A DNA stretch of 64,000 nucleotides from Aquarana catesbeiana. Its lineage: Eukaryota > Chordata > Amphibia > Anura > Ranidae. A model generated the notes under the pieces. The model searched no databases, was not told the DNA's origin, and saw only the letters and a program-made list of their open reading frames with translations. This document shows, in pieces, positions 11,400 through 20,945 of the stretch. A program made the translations under genes and the position numbers. The DNA lies in NCBI RefSeq assembly GCF_042186555.1, contig NC_133336.1, positions 188,382,617-188,446,616 of the forward strand. The letters run 5' to 3'. How positions within the stretch are numbered: position 1 is the first letter of the stretch; every line of letters starts with the position of its first letter.

Positions 11400-11830
11400 A
11401 GCATGCCTCCGTTTTATGCTAGTGTGCTAGGAGGAGGTATGTCTTCTTTTTTTTTTTTTTTTTTTTCAGCTTTGCTGTGTAGAGGAATAGCCAACTTTGT
11501 TAGCATTTTCACTGCTGTTAGAGCTGGTCTCTTCCATTGGAGGTATCCAGCATGGTTGTCCACAGCCTGGCTTTTGGAGAGCTGCGTCCAGGACCCGCTG
11601 GACTTTGCAGGGATAGCCTGAAGGCGACCTTCAGGTGCATCGGGTGCTTTCCAGACTCTGTTCTGGTAAAAGTGAGCTGTGGAATGCTTTCCAGGTCCAG
11701 AGCCAATGGTATTGCCTCAGCACTTACCCTCTCTCTTTGTGAGCGACGAGTTGGGCAGAGCATTAGGAGCTATCTCAGGTACATGGTTCATTGCCTGGCC
11801 ACCTTTTAAATTTGCAGATTTCTGCTGTGG
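11400..11830. other. unassigned low-repeat stretch with open frames
   Basis: Balanced-composition DNA after a poly-T/CAG acceptor-like sequence (about 11448-11468), with a 90-codon + frame (11537-11809) and an 81-codon - frame. On the minus strand a GTAAGT follows at about 11725-11732. I recognise no protein and could not join it in phase to the gene downstream. It may be an unrecognised repeat. Confidence 0.25.
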
Positions 11831-12309
11831 AACCGGTTAAGGCTTTGGTACCAAACGCTGACATAATCTGTAGAGCACACTCTCCTGCCATACAGTGACA
11901 TAAAAAAAGCCATCCCCCCTCCAGCTTGCTAAGGGTCAAGAGAAACTTTGATCTCTGATCTGTTCTTGCTGCCCCTGTATAATGACTTTGGTCACCTCTG
12001 CCCGCCACAGTTGTATGTCGTCTGTTTGAAGTGGAATACCGTTGCTATGGCAGCAGGTAGCTGCCATAATCCCGGTATCCGCTTTCAGATAAAAGTGGTC
12101 TCGGCGGCAGATTCACCGCAAGATCACTTTAATAGGGGGCGGGAGAAGGGCCGCCCCCTCCCGCCACGTTTTAGTGGTCTCCGTCGCTTACCATAACCAA
12201 GTAAGGGAAAGATGGCCCCCCACTCGGCTCCACACCATTGGATGGCGGAAGTGGTGTCAAACGTCACTTCAGCCCAATGGTCTTAAAGAGGAACCTCATC
12301 TGCCACATA

Positions 12310-12645
12310 TGCCTCGTTCCCACTGAGCGGATCGGTTCGGGTCGGTACACTTTGAATGGCCTAGAATGGTCCGGTCTATTCTGTGAGCGTTTCCACTGCA
12401 AGTGGGACCACAAGGGGCCATACAGGGTTTAGAAAAAATGCCTCAGCATAGCACAGCAGAGGGTTTTTCTGTCAGCCAATCAGTGGAATGTATCGTAGCT
12501 CCGCCCTAACCGAACCGTTCCATTTTCTATGGCCCCACATCTGAAGCAGGACCCTGAATAGAGCGGGACGGTTCGGTTGTATGGCCCGCTTTCATAATGG
12601 AAACACCCAAAATAGCGGATGTGGAAACTCAGTGGAAACGAGGCA
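12310..12645 (+). mobile_element. TGCCTCGTTCCCACTGAG inverted-repeat element
   Basis: The left end TGCCTCGTTCCCACTGAG and the right end CTCAGTGGAAACGAGGCA are inverted copies with one mismatch. An ATA triplet sits outside both ends. Non-coding, about 336 bp. Confidence 0.8.
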
Positions 12646-13092
12646 ATAGTCGCCCAATTAGAGTGCTAAGTCTGCTGGCATATACGACCTTGCTCTTTAG
12701 AGGGTCCACCAGTTCTAGTAAGAGCCCCCATGTATTGAGTGGGTTCTTTTTATTCAAGATACCCCCATCTCCTTGGTGACGGTGGAAGTGACCTGGAGTT
12801 CATCATCCCATTGGAATCTTTCACACTTGGAATTTTTCCTGTGTGACTCAATGTGTTTTTTTTCCATTTCTTTTTATGCAGAGTCTTTACATATAGACTT
12901 TTTATTTGTATTTCACTTTATTTTAATTTTGTATACAATTTTGTGCACTGTGGAGATATCTGAAAATTTTGTTGCTGCTGTATATGTTTATTGCGCGGTA
13001 TAACCCTATATTTATTTGCTATAATTTGTGGCCTTATTGAAGAGGGTCAATCATTTTTGTCTTCTTGCTGTTCTAGGTCTGCGCTTTTCCAG

Positions 13093-13148
13093 TGCCCAAG
13101 AGCGAACGCAAAGATCATTTTGAGTCATCGTTGCACAAGGAAATAATG
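13093..13148 (+). CDS. exon 1 (first visible) of unrecognised zinc-finger repeat gene
   Basis: This short exon encodes PKSERKDHFESSLHKEIM, in which HFESSLH is an H-x5-H pair typical of U1/matrin-type zinc fingers. The Cys half must lie on an exon further upstream that I cannot find. The acceptor is CTTTTCCAG at 13084-13092. An alternative acceptor at GTTCTAG (exon start 13077) keeps the same frame and adds five residues. The donor is ATG|GTACGT and the exon ends in phase 0, matching the next exon. The true start codon is not in this exon. The next exon is nearly 11 kb away across the giant minisatellite. Confidence 0.75.
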
Positions 13149-13304
13149 GTACGTCAACTTTTTACATGTATTTGTTTTTTTTTTTTTTTTTTTTCAGTTA
13201 GGACCTGTCCCTCAAGAACAGAGTTAACCATGTTGTGGCTTCCCTACCCTTCAGTTCAGACAAGATTTCTGATGCTCTGCATTGCAGTTTCAGTGGCTTT
13301 TAGA

Positions 13305-14028
13305 CGGGGTGGATTTGATTTAAATCAAGTTGATTTTAAATCCTGATTAAAATTGCTAGTAAAAAGGTTTGGTTTATATCATTTTTAAAGAGCAACTGTC
13401 TTCCCTGACCCGCTGTTGGCCCCTCCCCTGACCCACTGTTGGGCCACCAACAGTCCAATTCACTTAAATGGGACGGCTGGGATGTGGCAGTGACACAACA
13501 AGGTGAGGGACGTGGCGGCAGCAGGTGAGTGGATGCCCGCTAACGGGCGCTGCCATGATGGGACTGAAATGACAGGTGCTCTTTAAATGTAAGGACTTAT
13601 TCTTGCTGGTAGTTAGAATATTTAATATTTGCAAACCAAAATGAACGTTTGCTATTTGGAATAAGCTGCCAGGTTAGTAAAACAGCGATATCAGAACCGA
13701 TGTTGGGCTAATAGGTTAATCACACATAGAGAACTACTCAAATTCCTTTTATTTAATTAAAACAATAACCTTGCCAGTGCATGTCATCTCAGCTTGCAGA
13801 GCTTGGATTCACTGAATGAGTTTACCCAAAATGTAAATATTGCAGAATATACGGCCTCATGCTACTTAACTAAGCTCCATTTCATGTTGAATAAACAAAA
13901 TTATTAATGTATCTTAAATAGAAAACTATCTTTTATTTTTACTCCAAAAGCATTTTAAAATAAATTTGATAAAAAATAAAAATCCGATTGAAATAAAAAA
14001 AGTGTTTTTTTTTTTTTTATCCACCCTG
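13305..14028 (+). mobile_element. hAT-like element in intron 1
   Basis: Left end CGGGGTGGATTTGATTT and right end TTATCCACCCTG are short inverted repeats. The flanking 8-mers CTTTTAGA and ATTTTAGG match at 6 of 8 positions, which suits an aged hAT target duplication. The inside is AT-rich and has no transposase frame. Confidence 0.55.
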
Positions 14029-14347
14029 ATTTTAGGGCTCCTGCACCACTAGCCGTGCCCCAGGCCCCGCCATGAGCCATGCCTGTCAAGAGGGGAAAAA
14101 AAACAGTTTTTGCTTTAACTGTCCATTGGCTAGCTCTGCCCCAAGTCGTGCCACTAGCTCTGCTGTCCTATAAATATAGCAGTTTAGACTGTTGAGAAAA
14201 ACCATGTGCCACTGACGGGGGTACTTACAATGCTTTCATTTTATGTAAATCCTTTATATCAAGAGGAAAAAACCTGCTTGCTGTAACTGCAGTGTTAGCT
14301 GGAGTTTGGCTTCAGTCTGATAACCCAACCCCCCCCCCCCACTTTGA

Positions 14348-15162
14348 TTAACCACTTGCCGACCGTGGGACGACCTGGGTTTGTGGGGGTATATCTGAAT
14401 TTTGCAGCTAGAGGCATCATTCAGATATTGCCGTTTTCAGCCATCGATTCCCTACACCATAGGATCGACCACAGTGGCAGGTCAGCCGCTTGATCGTTCT
14501 TACAGGCAGCGAGAGAGGACGTCGACCCACCCACCCCACCCTCTGGTGCTTCTACCGACTCACCGCTGAGATCGGTGAGTCGGAGAACGAATCCCCCGCC
14601 GCCAGATGTCCAGCATAGAAATTTACGGCGGACCAGATGGTCGCCGGAGGAGTCTCTATGATCATCGAAGGCCGGGCATGATGTTGTGTCGCCGCGAACG
14701 TTGGAGCGAGAGCAATAATTCAAGCCCTAGGGCTCCTCTGTAACTCAAAACATGTAACCAGTAAAAAAAATTTTGAAAGCATCGCCTATGGGGATTTTTA
14801 AGTACCGAAGTTTGGCGCCATTCCACAAGCGTGTGCAATTTGAAGCGTGACATGTTAGGTTTCTATTTACTCGGCGCAACTTCATCTTTCACATTATGCA
14901 AAAAAATTTGGCTAACTTTACTGTGTTTTTTTTTTTAAAGCATGAAACTGTTTTTTTCCAAAAAAAAGCGCGTTTAAAAAAATTGCTGCGCAATACCGTG
15001 CAAGATAAAAAGTTGCCATGACCGCCATTGTATTCTCTAGGGTCTCTGCTAAAAAAAAACCTATATAATGTTTGGGGGTTCTGTGTAATTTCTAGCAAAA
15101 AAATGATGATTTTTACATGTAGGAGCGAAGTGTCAGAATTGGCCGGGTTGGTAAGTGGTTAA
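14348..15162 (+). mobile_element. TTAACC-family element in intron 1
   Basis: Begins TTAACCACTTGCCGACCG and ends GTAAGTGGTTAA. About 815 bp, with an interior different from the 8993 copy, so it is a subfamily sharing only the ends. Non-coding. Confidence 0.75.
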
Positions 15163-15422
15163 TAAGGCTGCTGTCTAAAAGGTGCCCCCTGTGCTCCTTC
15201 ATCCAGAGTAGTGGGGGCTCTCTAATACAGGAGTGGTGTTACTGGCATCACCTGGTGAAAACAGAGGGGGAAAAAAAAACTTTAAACTAATGCAGCCACC
15301 ACATCTAAGGATTGATCCACTTTAATATTCAGCAGAACTAAGTTCAAACCTTCAACAGTCCCAGTTTCCCCTTGGGAAAATAAATTTCTCACCCCTGTAT
15401 TATTATATATAATGATGTAGGG

Positions 15423-15580
15423 CAGGGATATGCAATTAGCAGACCTCCAGCTGTTGCAAAACTACAAGTCCCATCATGCCTCTGCCTCTGGGTGTCATGC
15501 TTGTGGCTGTCAGTCTTGCTATGCCTCATGGGTCTTGTAGTTCTGCAACAGCTTGAGGTCCGCTAATTGCATATCCCTGG
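15423..15580. mobile_element. palindromic CAGGGATATGCAATTAGC MITE, copy 1
   Basis: CAGGGATATGCAATTAGCAG at the left and CGCTAATTGCATATCCCTG at the right are inverted copies. The arms continue inward (CTCCAGCTGTTGCAAAACTAC / GTAGTTCTGCAACAGCTTGAG). Relatives lie at 27844-27984, 42618-42800 and 58689-58831. The CAG...CTG ends and 8-bp flanking similarity suggest hAT. Confidence 0.8.
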
Positions 15581-15699
15581 TTTAGTGTATTCAACATTTG
15601 GAGCTGATTTATTTTTAAACAGTGAATGCTTTATAAGACCACATTATTTTTAGTAATAATAATAATTATCACTAATAATTGTCACCGCATCCTCCATGC

Positions 15700-15783
15700 C
15701 CTCTCCGTTCCGCTGTCTCCCTCTCCGTTCCGCTGTCTCCCTCTCCGTTCCGCTGTCTCCCTCTCCGTTCCGCTGTCTCCCTC
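15700..15783. repeat. 20-bp tandem repeat, 4 copies
   Basis: Unit CTCTCCGTTCCGCTGTCTCC repeats four times almost perfectly, in a pyrimidine-rich intronic context. Confidence 0.95.
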
Positions 15784-16059
15784 CTTGTCCTCCTTTTGTG
15801 TATGGACAGAGTCAGCTGACTCTGTCCATTCACATAACTGAAACGTAATCTCCTGTGATTACGATGTGTCAGTTTATGAATGGAGAGGAGCCGCTGTCTT
15901 CTCTCCATTCATTCTCAGTGCAGCTGAGGCTGCAGAGAAAGGGACTGGGGAATCTCTATCCTCGGTCTCTTTCTCTGTCTCAAGGGGGAGATATCAGGGT
16001 TAAGCCCCCTGATATCTCACCAAAGCCCCCCAACAGGGCTGATTAAAAAAACCCCAAAA

Positions 16060-16260
16060 AAACACACACATTGCAATAAATAATAAAAAAAAAAAAAAAA
16101 AAATATTATTGTAAAAAATAATAAAAATGTAAATTAAAAACACACAGACACCGTTCACCCCCCCCCCCCCCCCCCCCCCTAAAAAAAGAAAAAAAAGAAA
16201 GCATTGTTTAAAAAAAAAAACAAAAAAAAAACACTTTCACGTGACATTAAAAAAAAAAGT
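16060..16260. repeat. low-complexity poly-A and poly-C tracts
   Basis: Alternating long A runs and a C run of about 20 (16159-16179). The exact lengths are likely to be unreliable in the assembly. Confidence 0.9.
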
Positions 16261-16734
16261 ATCGGTAATTAGTATCGGCGAGTACGTAAAAGAAAGGATC
16301 GGTACTTGTACTCGGGACAACCCTAATAATAATCAAAGAAGATATGCAGACAGTGAATATTTTGAGTGCCCTTGGTCAATGGAGACTTGGCTCCTTTACA
16401 TTAGTGGCCAGCAGAGAAGTTCCTTATTAGATCGTTGATCAGTGGGAGGACGACTTTCATTGTTGGTCAGTGGGAGAATGGCCCTCTTGACATTAGGGAA
16501 TAGTGGAAAGAATACTCTGTTGCATTGGTTCTCAGCGGGGAGCATGCCCTGGTACATTGGTCCTCAGAGGGGGAAGGGGGCGCTCTGGTATGCTGGCCCT
16601 CAGCAGGGGGGGCGCATTCTAGTACGCTCAGCAGGGGGTCGCGCTATGGTTCTCTGGCCCTCAGCAGAGGGGACGCGTCTGGTATGCTCAGCAGAGGGCG
16701 TGCTCTGGTAAGCTGGCCCTAAGCAGGGGGCATG

Positions 16735-18010
16735 CTCTGTAAAGCTGGCCCTGAGCAGGAGGGGCATGCTCTGTAAAGCTGGCCCTGAGCAGGGAGGGGT
16801 GCGCTCTGTAAAGCTGGCCCTGAGCAGGGAGGGGTGCGCTCTGTAAAGCTGGCCCTGAGCAGGGAGGGGTGCGCTCTGTAAAGCTGGCCCTGAGCAGGGA
16901 GGGGTGCGCTCTGTAAAGCTGGCCCTGAGCAGGGAGGGGTGCGCTCTGTAAAGCTGGCCCTGAGCAGGGAGGGGTGCGCTCTGTAAAGCTGGCCCTGAGC
17001 AGGGAGGGGTGCGCTCTGTAAAGCTGGCCCTGAGCAGGGAGGGGTGCGCTCTGTAAAGCTGGCCCTGAGCAGGGAGGGGTGCGCTCTGTAAAGCTGGCCC
17101 TAAGCAGGGGGCATGCTCTGTAAAGCTGGCCCTGAGCAGGGAGGGGCATGCTCTGTAAAGCTGGCCCTGAGCAGGGAGGGGTGCGCTCTGTAAAGCTGGC
17201 CCTGAGCAGGGAGGGGTGCGCTCTGTAAAGCTGGCCCTGAGCAGGGAGGGGTGCGCTCTGTAAAGCTGGCCCTGAGCAGGGAGGGGTGCGCTCTGTAAAG
17301 CTGGCCCTGAGCAGGGAGGGGTGCGCTCTGTAAAGCTGGCCCTGAGCAGGGAGGGGTGCGCTCTGTAAAGCTGGCCCTGAGCAGGGAGGGTGCGCTCTGT
17401 AAAGCTGGCCCTGAGCAGGGAGGGGTGCGCTCTGTAAAGCTGGCCCTGAGCAGGGAGGGGTGCGCTCTGTAAAGCTGGCCCTGAGCAGGGAGGGGTGCGC
17501 TCTGTAAAGCTGGCCCTGAGCAGGGAGGGGTGCGCTCTGTAAAGCTGGCCCTGAGCAGGGAGGGGTGCGCTCTGTAAAGCTGGCCCTGAGCAGGGAGGGG
17601 TGCGCTCTGTAAAGCTGGCCCTGAGCAGGGAGGGGTGCGCTCTGTAAAGCTGGCCCTGAGCAGGGAGGGGTGCGCTCTGTAAAGCTGGCCCTGAGCAGGG
17701 AGGGGTGCGCTCTGTAAAGCTGGCCCTGAGCAGGGAGGGGTGCGCTCTGTAAAGCTGGCCCTGAGCAGGGAGGGGTGCGCTCTGTAAAGCTGGCCCTGAG
17801 CAGGGAGGGGGTGCGCTCTGTAAAGCTGGCCCTGAGCAGGGAGGGGTGCGCTCTGTAAAGCTGGCCCTGAGCAGGGAGGGGTGCGCTCTGTAAAGCTGGC
17901 CCTGAGCAGGGAGGGGGTGCGCTCTGTAAAGCTGGCCCTGAGCAGGGAGGGGTGCGCTCTGTAAAGCTGGCCCTGAGCAGGGAGGGGTGCGCTCTGTAAA
18001 GCTGGCCCTG
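16735..18010 (+). repeat. minisatellite subfamily A (TAAAGCTGGCCCTGAGCAGG, 35 bp)
   Basis: Homogeneous units with TGCGCTCTGTAAAGCTGG. A landmark, CTAAGCAGGGGGCATGCTC, occurs near 16720 and again near 17101, showing a higher-order duplication of about 381 bp inside this block. The + frames are closed by TAA, but the minus strand is open. Confidence 0.95.
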
Positions 18011-18179
18011 AGCAGGGGGGAGCGCGCTCTGGTAAGCTGGCCCTAAACATGGGAGGGGCGCGCTCTGGTACGCTGGCCCTCAGCAGGGAGGGATACTCTC
18101 TGGTACGTTTTCCCTCAGCGGGGGAGGGGGCGCACTCTGGTACGTTTTCCCTCAGCGGGGGAGGGGCGCGCTCTGGTAC

Positions 18180-18960
18180 GTTTTCCCTCAGCGGGGGGGG
18201 GGGGGGGGGGGGGGGGGGCGCGCTCTGGTACGCTGGCCCTCGCAGGGAAGGGCGCGCTCTGGTACGTTTTCCCTCAGCGGGGGGGGGGGGGGGGGGGGGG
18301 GGGCGCGCTCTGGTACGCTGGCCCTCGGCAGGGAAGGGCGCGCTCTGGTACGTTTTCCCTGAGCGGGGGGGGGGGGGCGCGCTCTGGTACGCTGGCCCTC
18401 GGCAGGGAAGGGCGCGCTCTGGTACGTTTTCCCTGAGCGGGGGGGGGGGGGGCGCGCTCTGGTACGCTGGCCCTCGGCAGGGAAGGGCGCGCTCTGGTAC
18501 GTTTTCCCTGAGCAGGGGGGGCGCGCTCTGGTACGCTGGCCCTCGGGGTGGGGGGCGCGCTCTGGTACGCTGGCCCTCGGGGGGGGGGGGGCACGCGCTC
18601 TGGTACGCTGGCCCTCGGGGGGGGGGGGGGCACGCTCTGGTACGCTGGCCCTGGGGGGGGGGGGTAGGGGGTTGGGGGGCGCGCTCTGGTACGCTGGCCC
18701 TCGGGGGGAGGGGCGCGCTCTGGTACGCTGGCCCTCAGCAGGGAGGGATACTCTCTGGTACGTTTTCCCTCAGCAGGGAGGTGCCGCGCTCTGGTACGCT
18801 GGCCCTCAGCAGGGGGGGGGGCGCTCTGGTACGCTGGCCCTCGGCAGGGGGGGGGCGCTCTGGTACGCTGGCCCTCGGCAGGGGGGGGGGGGGCGCTCTG
18901 GTACGCTGGCCCTCGGCGGGGGGGGGGGGGCGCTCTGGTATGCTGGCCCTCGGCAGGGAG
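18180..18960 (+). repeat. minisatellite block with long G runs
   Basis: Units separated by homopolymer G runs up to about 29 bases (18190-18218 and 18280-18303). Unit length varies. This sequence is a strong G-quadruplex candidate and is prone to assembly error. Confidence 0.9.
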
Positions 18961-20138
18961 GGGCGCGCTCTGGTACGCTGGCCCTCGGCGGGGAGGGGGC
19001 GCGCTCTGGTACGCTGGCCCTCGGCGGGGAGGGGCGGCGCTCTGGTACGCTGGCCCTCGGCGGGGAGGGGCGCGCTCTGGTACGCTGGCCCTCGGCGGGA
19101 GGGGCGCGCTCTGGTACGCTGGCCCTCGGCGGGGAGGGGCGCGCTCTGGTACGCTGGCCCTCGGCGGGGAGGGGCGCGCTCTGGTACGCTGGCCCCTCGG
19201 CGGGGAGGGGCGCGCTCTGGTACGCTGGCCCTCGGCGGGGAGGGGCGCGCTCTGGTACGCTGGCCCTCGGCGGGGAGGGGCGCGCTCTGGTACGCTGGCC
19301 CTCGGCGGGGAGGGGCGCGCTCTGGTACGCTGGCCCTCGGCGGGGAGGGGCGCGCTCTGGTACGCTGGCCCTCGGCGGGGAGGGGCGCGCTCTGGTACGC
19401 TGGCCCTCGGCGGGGGAGGGGCGCGCTCTGGTACGCTGGCCCTCGGCGGGGAGGGGCGCGCTCTGGTACGCTGGCCCTCGGCGGGGAGGGGCGCGCTCTG
19501 GTACGCTGGCCCTCGGCGGGGAGGGGCGCGCTCTGGTACGCTGGCCCTCGGCGGGAGGGGCGCGCTCTGGTACGCTGGCCCTCGGCGGGGAGGGGCGCGC
19601 TCTGGTACGCTGGCCCTCGGCGGGGAGGGGCGCGCTCTGGTACGCTGGCCCTCGGCGGGGAGGGGCGCGCTCTGGTACGCTGGCCCTCGGCGGGGAGGGG
19701 CGCGCTCTGGTACGCTGGCCCTCGGCGGGGAGGGGCGCGCTCTGGTACGCTGGCCCTCGGCGGGGAGGGGCGCGCTCTGGTACGCTGGCCCTCGGCGGGG
19801 AGGGGCGCGCTCTGGTACGCTGGCCCTCGGCGGGGAGGGGCGCGCTCTGGTACGCTGGCCCTCGGCGGGGAGGGGCGCGCTCTGGTACGCTGGCCCTCGG
19901 CGGGGAGGGGCGCGCTCTGGTACGCTGGCCCTCGGCGGGGAGGGGCGCGCTCTGGTACGCTGGCCCTCGGCGGGGAGGGGCGCTCTCTGGTACGCTGGCC
20001 CTCGGCGGGGAGGGGCGCTCTCTGGTACGCTGGCCCTCGGCGGGGAGGGGCGCGCTCTGGTACGCTGGCCCTCGGCGGGGAGGGGCGCGCTCTGGTACGC
20101 TGGCCCTCGGCGGGGAGGGGCGCGCTCTGGTACGCTGA
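18960..20138 (+). repeat. minisatellite subfamily B (CTCGGCGGGGAGGGG, 35 bp)
   Basis: About 33 nearly identical 35-bp units with CGCGCTCTGGTACGCTGGCC followed by CTCGGCGGGGAGGGG. This is the most homogeneous block and is CpG-rich. Confidence 0.95.
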
Positions 20139-20419
20139 CCCTCAGCAGGGAAGGGCGCACTCTGGTACGTTTTCCCTCAGCAGGGGGGGGGGGGGCGGGG
20201 GGCTGCGCTCTGGTACGCTGGCCCTCAGCAGGGAGGGGCGCGCTCTGGTACGCTGGCCCTCAGCAGGGAGGGGCGCGCTCTGGTACGCTGGCCCTCAGCA
20301 GGGAGGGGCGCGCTCTGGTACGCTGGCCCTCAGCAGGGAGGGGCGCGCTCTGGTACGCTGGCCCTCAGCAGGGAGGGGCGTCTCTGGTACGCTGGCCCTC
20401 AGCAGGGAGGGGCGCTCTC

Positions 20420-20945
20420 TGGTACGCTGGCCCTCAGCAGGGGTAGGGCGCTCTCTGGTACGCTGGCCCTCAGCAGGGGTAGGGCGCGCTCTGGTACGCT
20501 GGCCCTCAGCAGGGGTAGGGCGCGCTCTGGTACGCTGGCCCTCAGCAGGGGTAGGGCGCGCTCTGGTACGCTGGCCCTCAGCAGGGGTAGGGCGCGCTCT
20601 GGTACGCTGGCCCTCAGCAGGGGTAGGGCGCGCTCTGGTACGCTGGCCCTCAGCAGGGGTAGGGCGCGCTCTGGTACGCTGGCCCTCAGCAGGGGTAGGG
20701 CGCGCTCTGGTACGCTGGCCCTCAGCAGGGGTAGGGCGCGCTCTGGTACGCTGGCCCTCAGCAGGGGGTAGGGCGCGCTCTGGTACGCTGGCCCTCAGCA
20801 GGGGTAGGGCGCGCTCTGGTACGCTGGCCCTCAGCAGGGGGTAGGGCGCGCTCTGGTACGCTGGCCCTCAGCAGGGGTAGGGCGCGCTCTGGTACGCTGG
20901 CCCTCAGCAGGGGTAGGGCGCGCTCTGGTACGCTGGCCCTCAGCA
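20420..20945 (+). repeat. minisatellite subfamily C (CAGCAGGGGTAGGG, 36 bp)
   Basis: The extra base gives a 36-bp, frame-preserving unit, which produces a 12-residue periodic translation. A related GAGTAGGG version fills 21511-22050. Confidence 0.95.

Noticed and set aside
1..13076. Search for 5' exons of the gene
   Set aside because: Several AG/GT-bordered candidates lie in repeats or fail the phase test. None completes the Cys half of the exon 1 zinc finger, so none is reported.
17100..18050. 316-codon minus-strand open frame (and 628 codons at 18274-20160)
   Set aside because: Same minisatellite read on the opposite strand. No splice sites, no start context and no codon bias.
18049..20844. 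931-codon + strand open frame (Gly/Arg/Trp-rich)
   Set aside because: It is a by-product of a 35-bp tandem unit lacking stop codons in every register. The translation cycles through all three frames and neighbouring frames are equally open.
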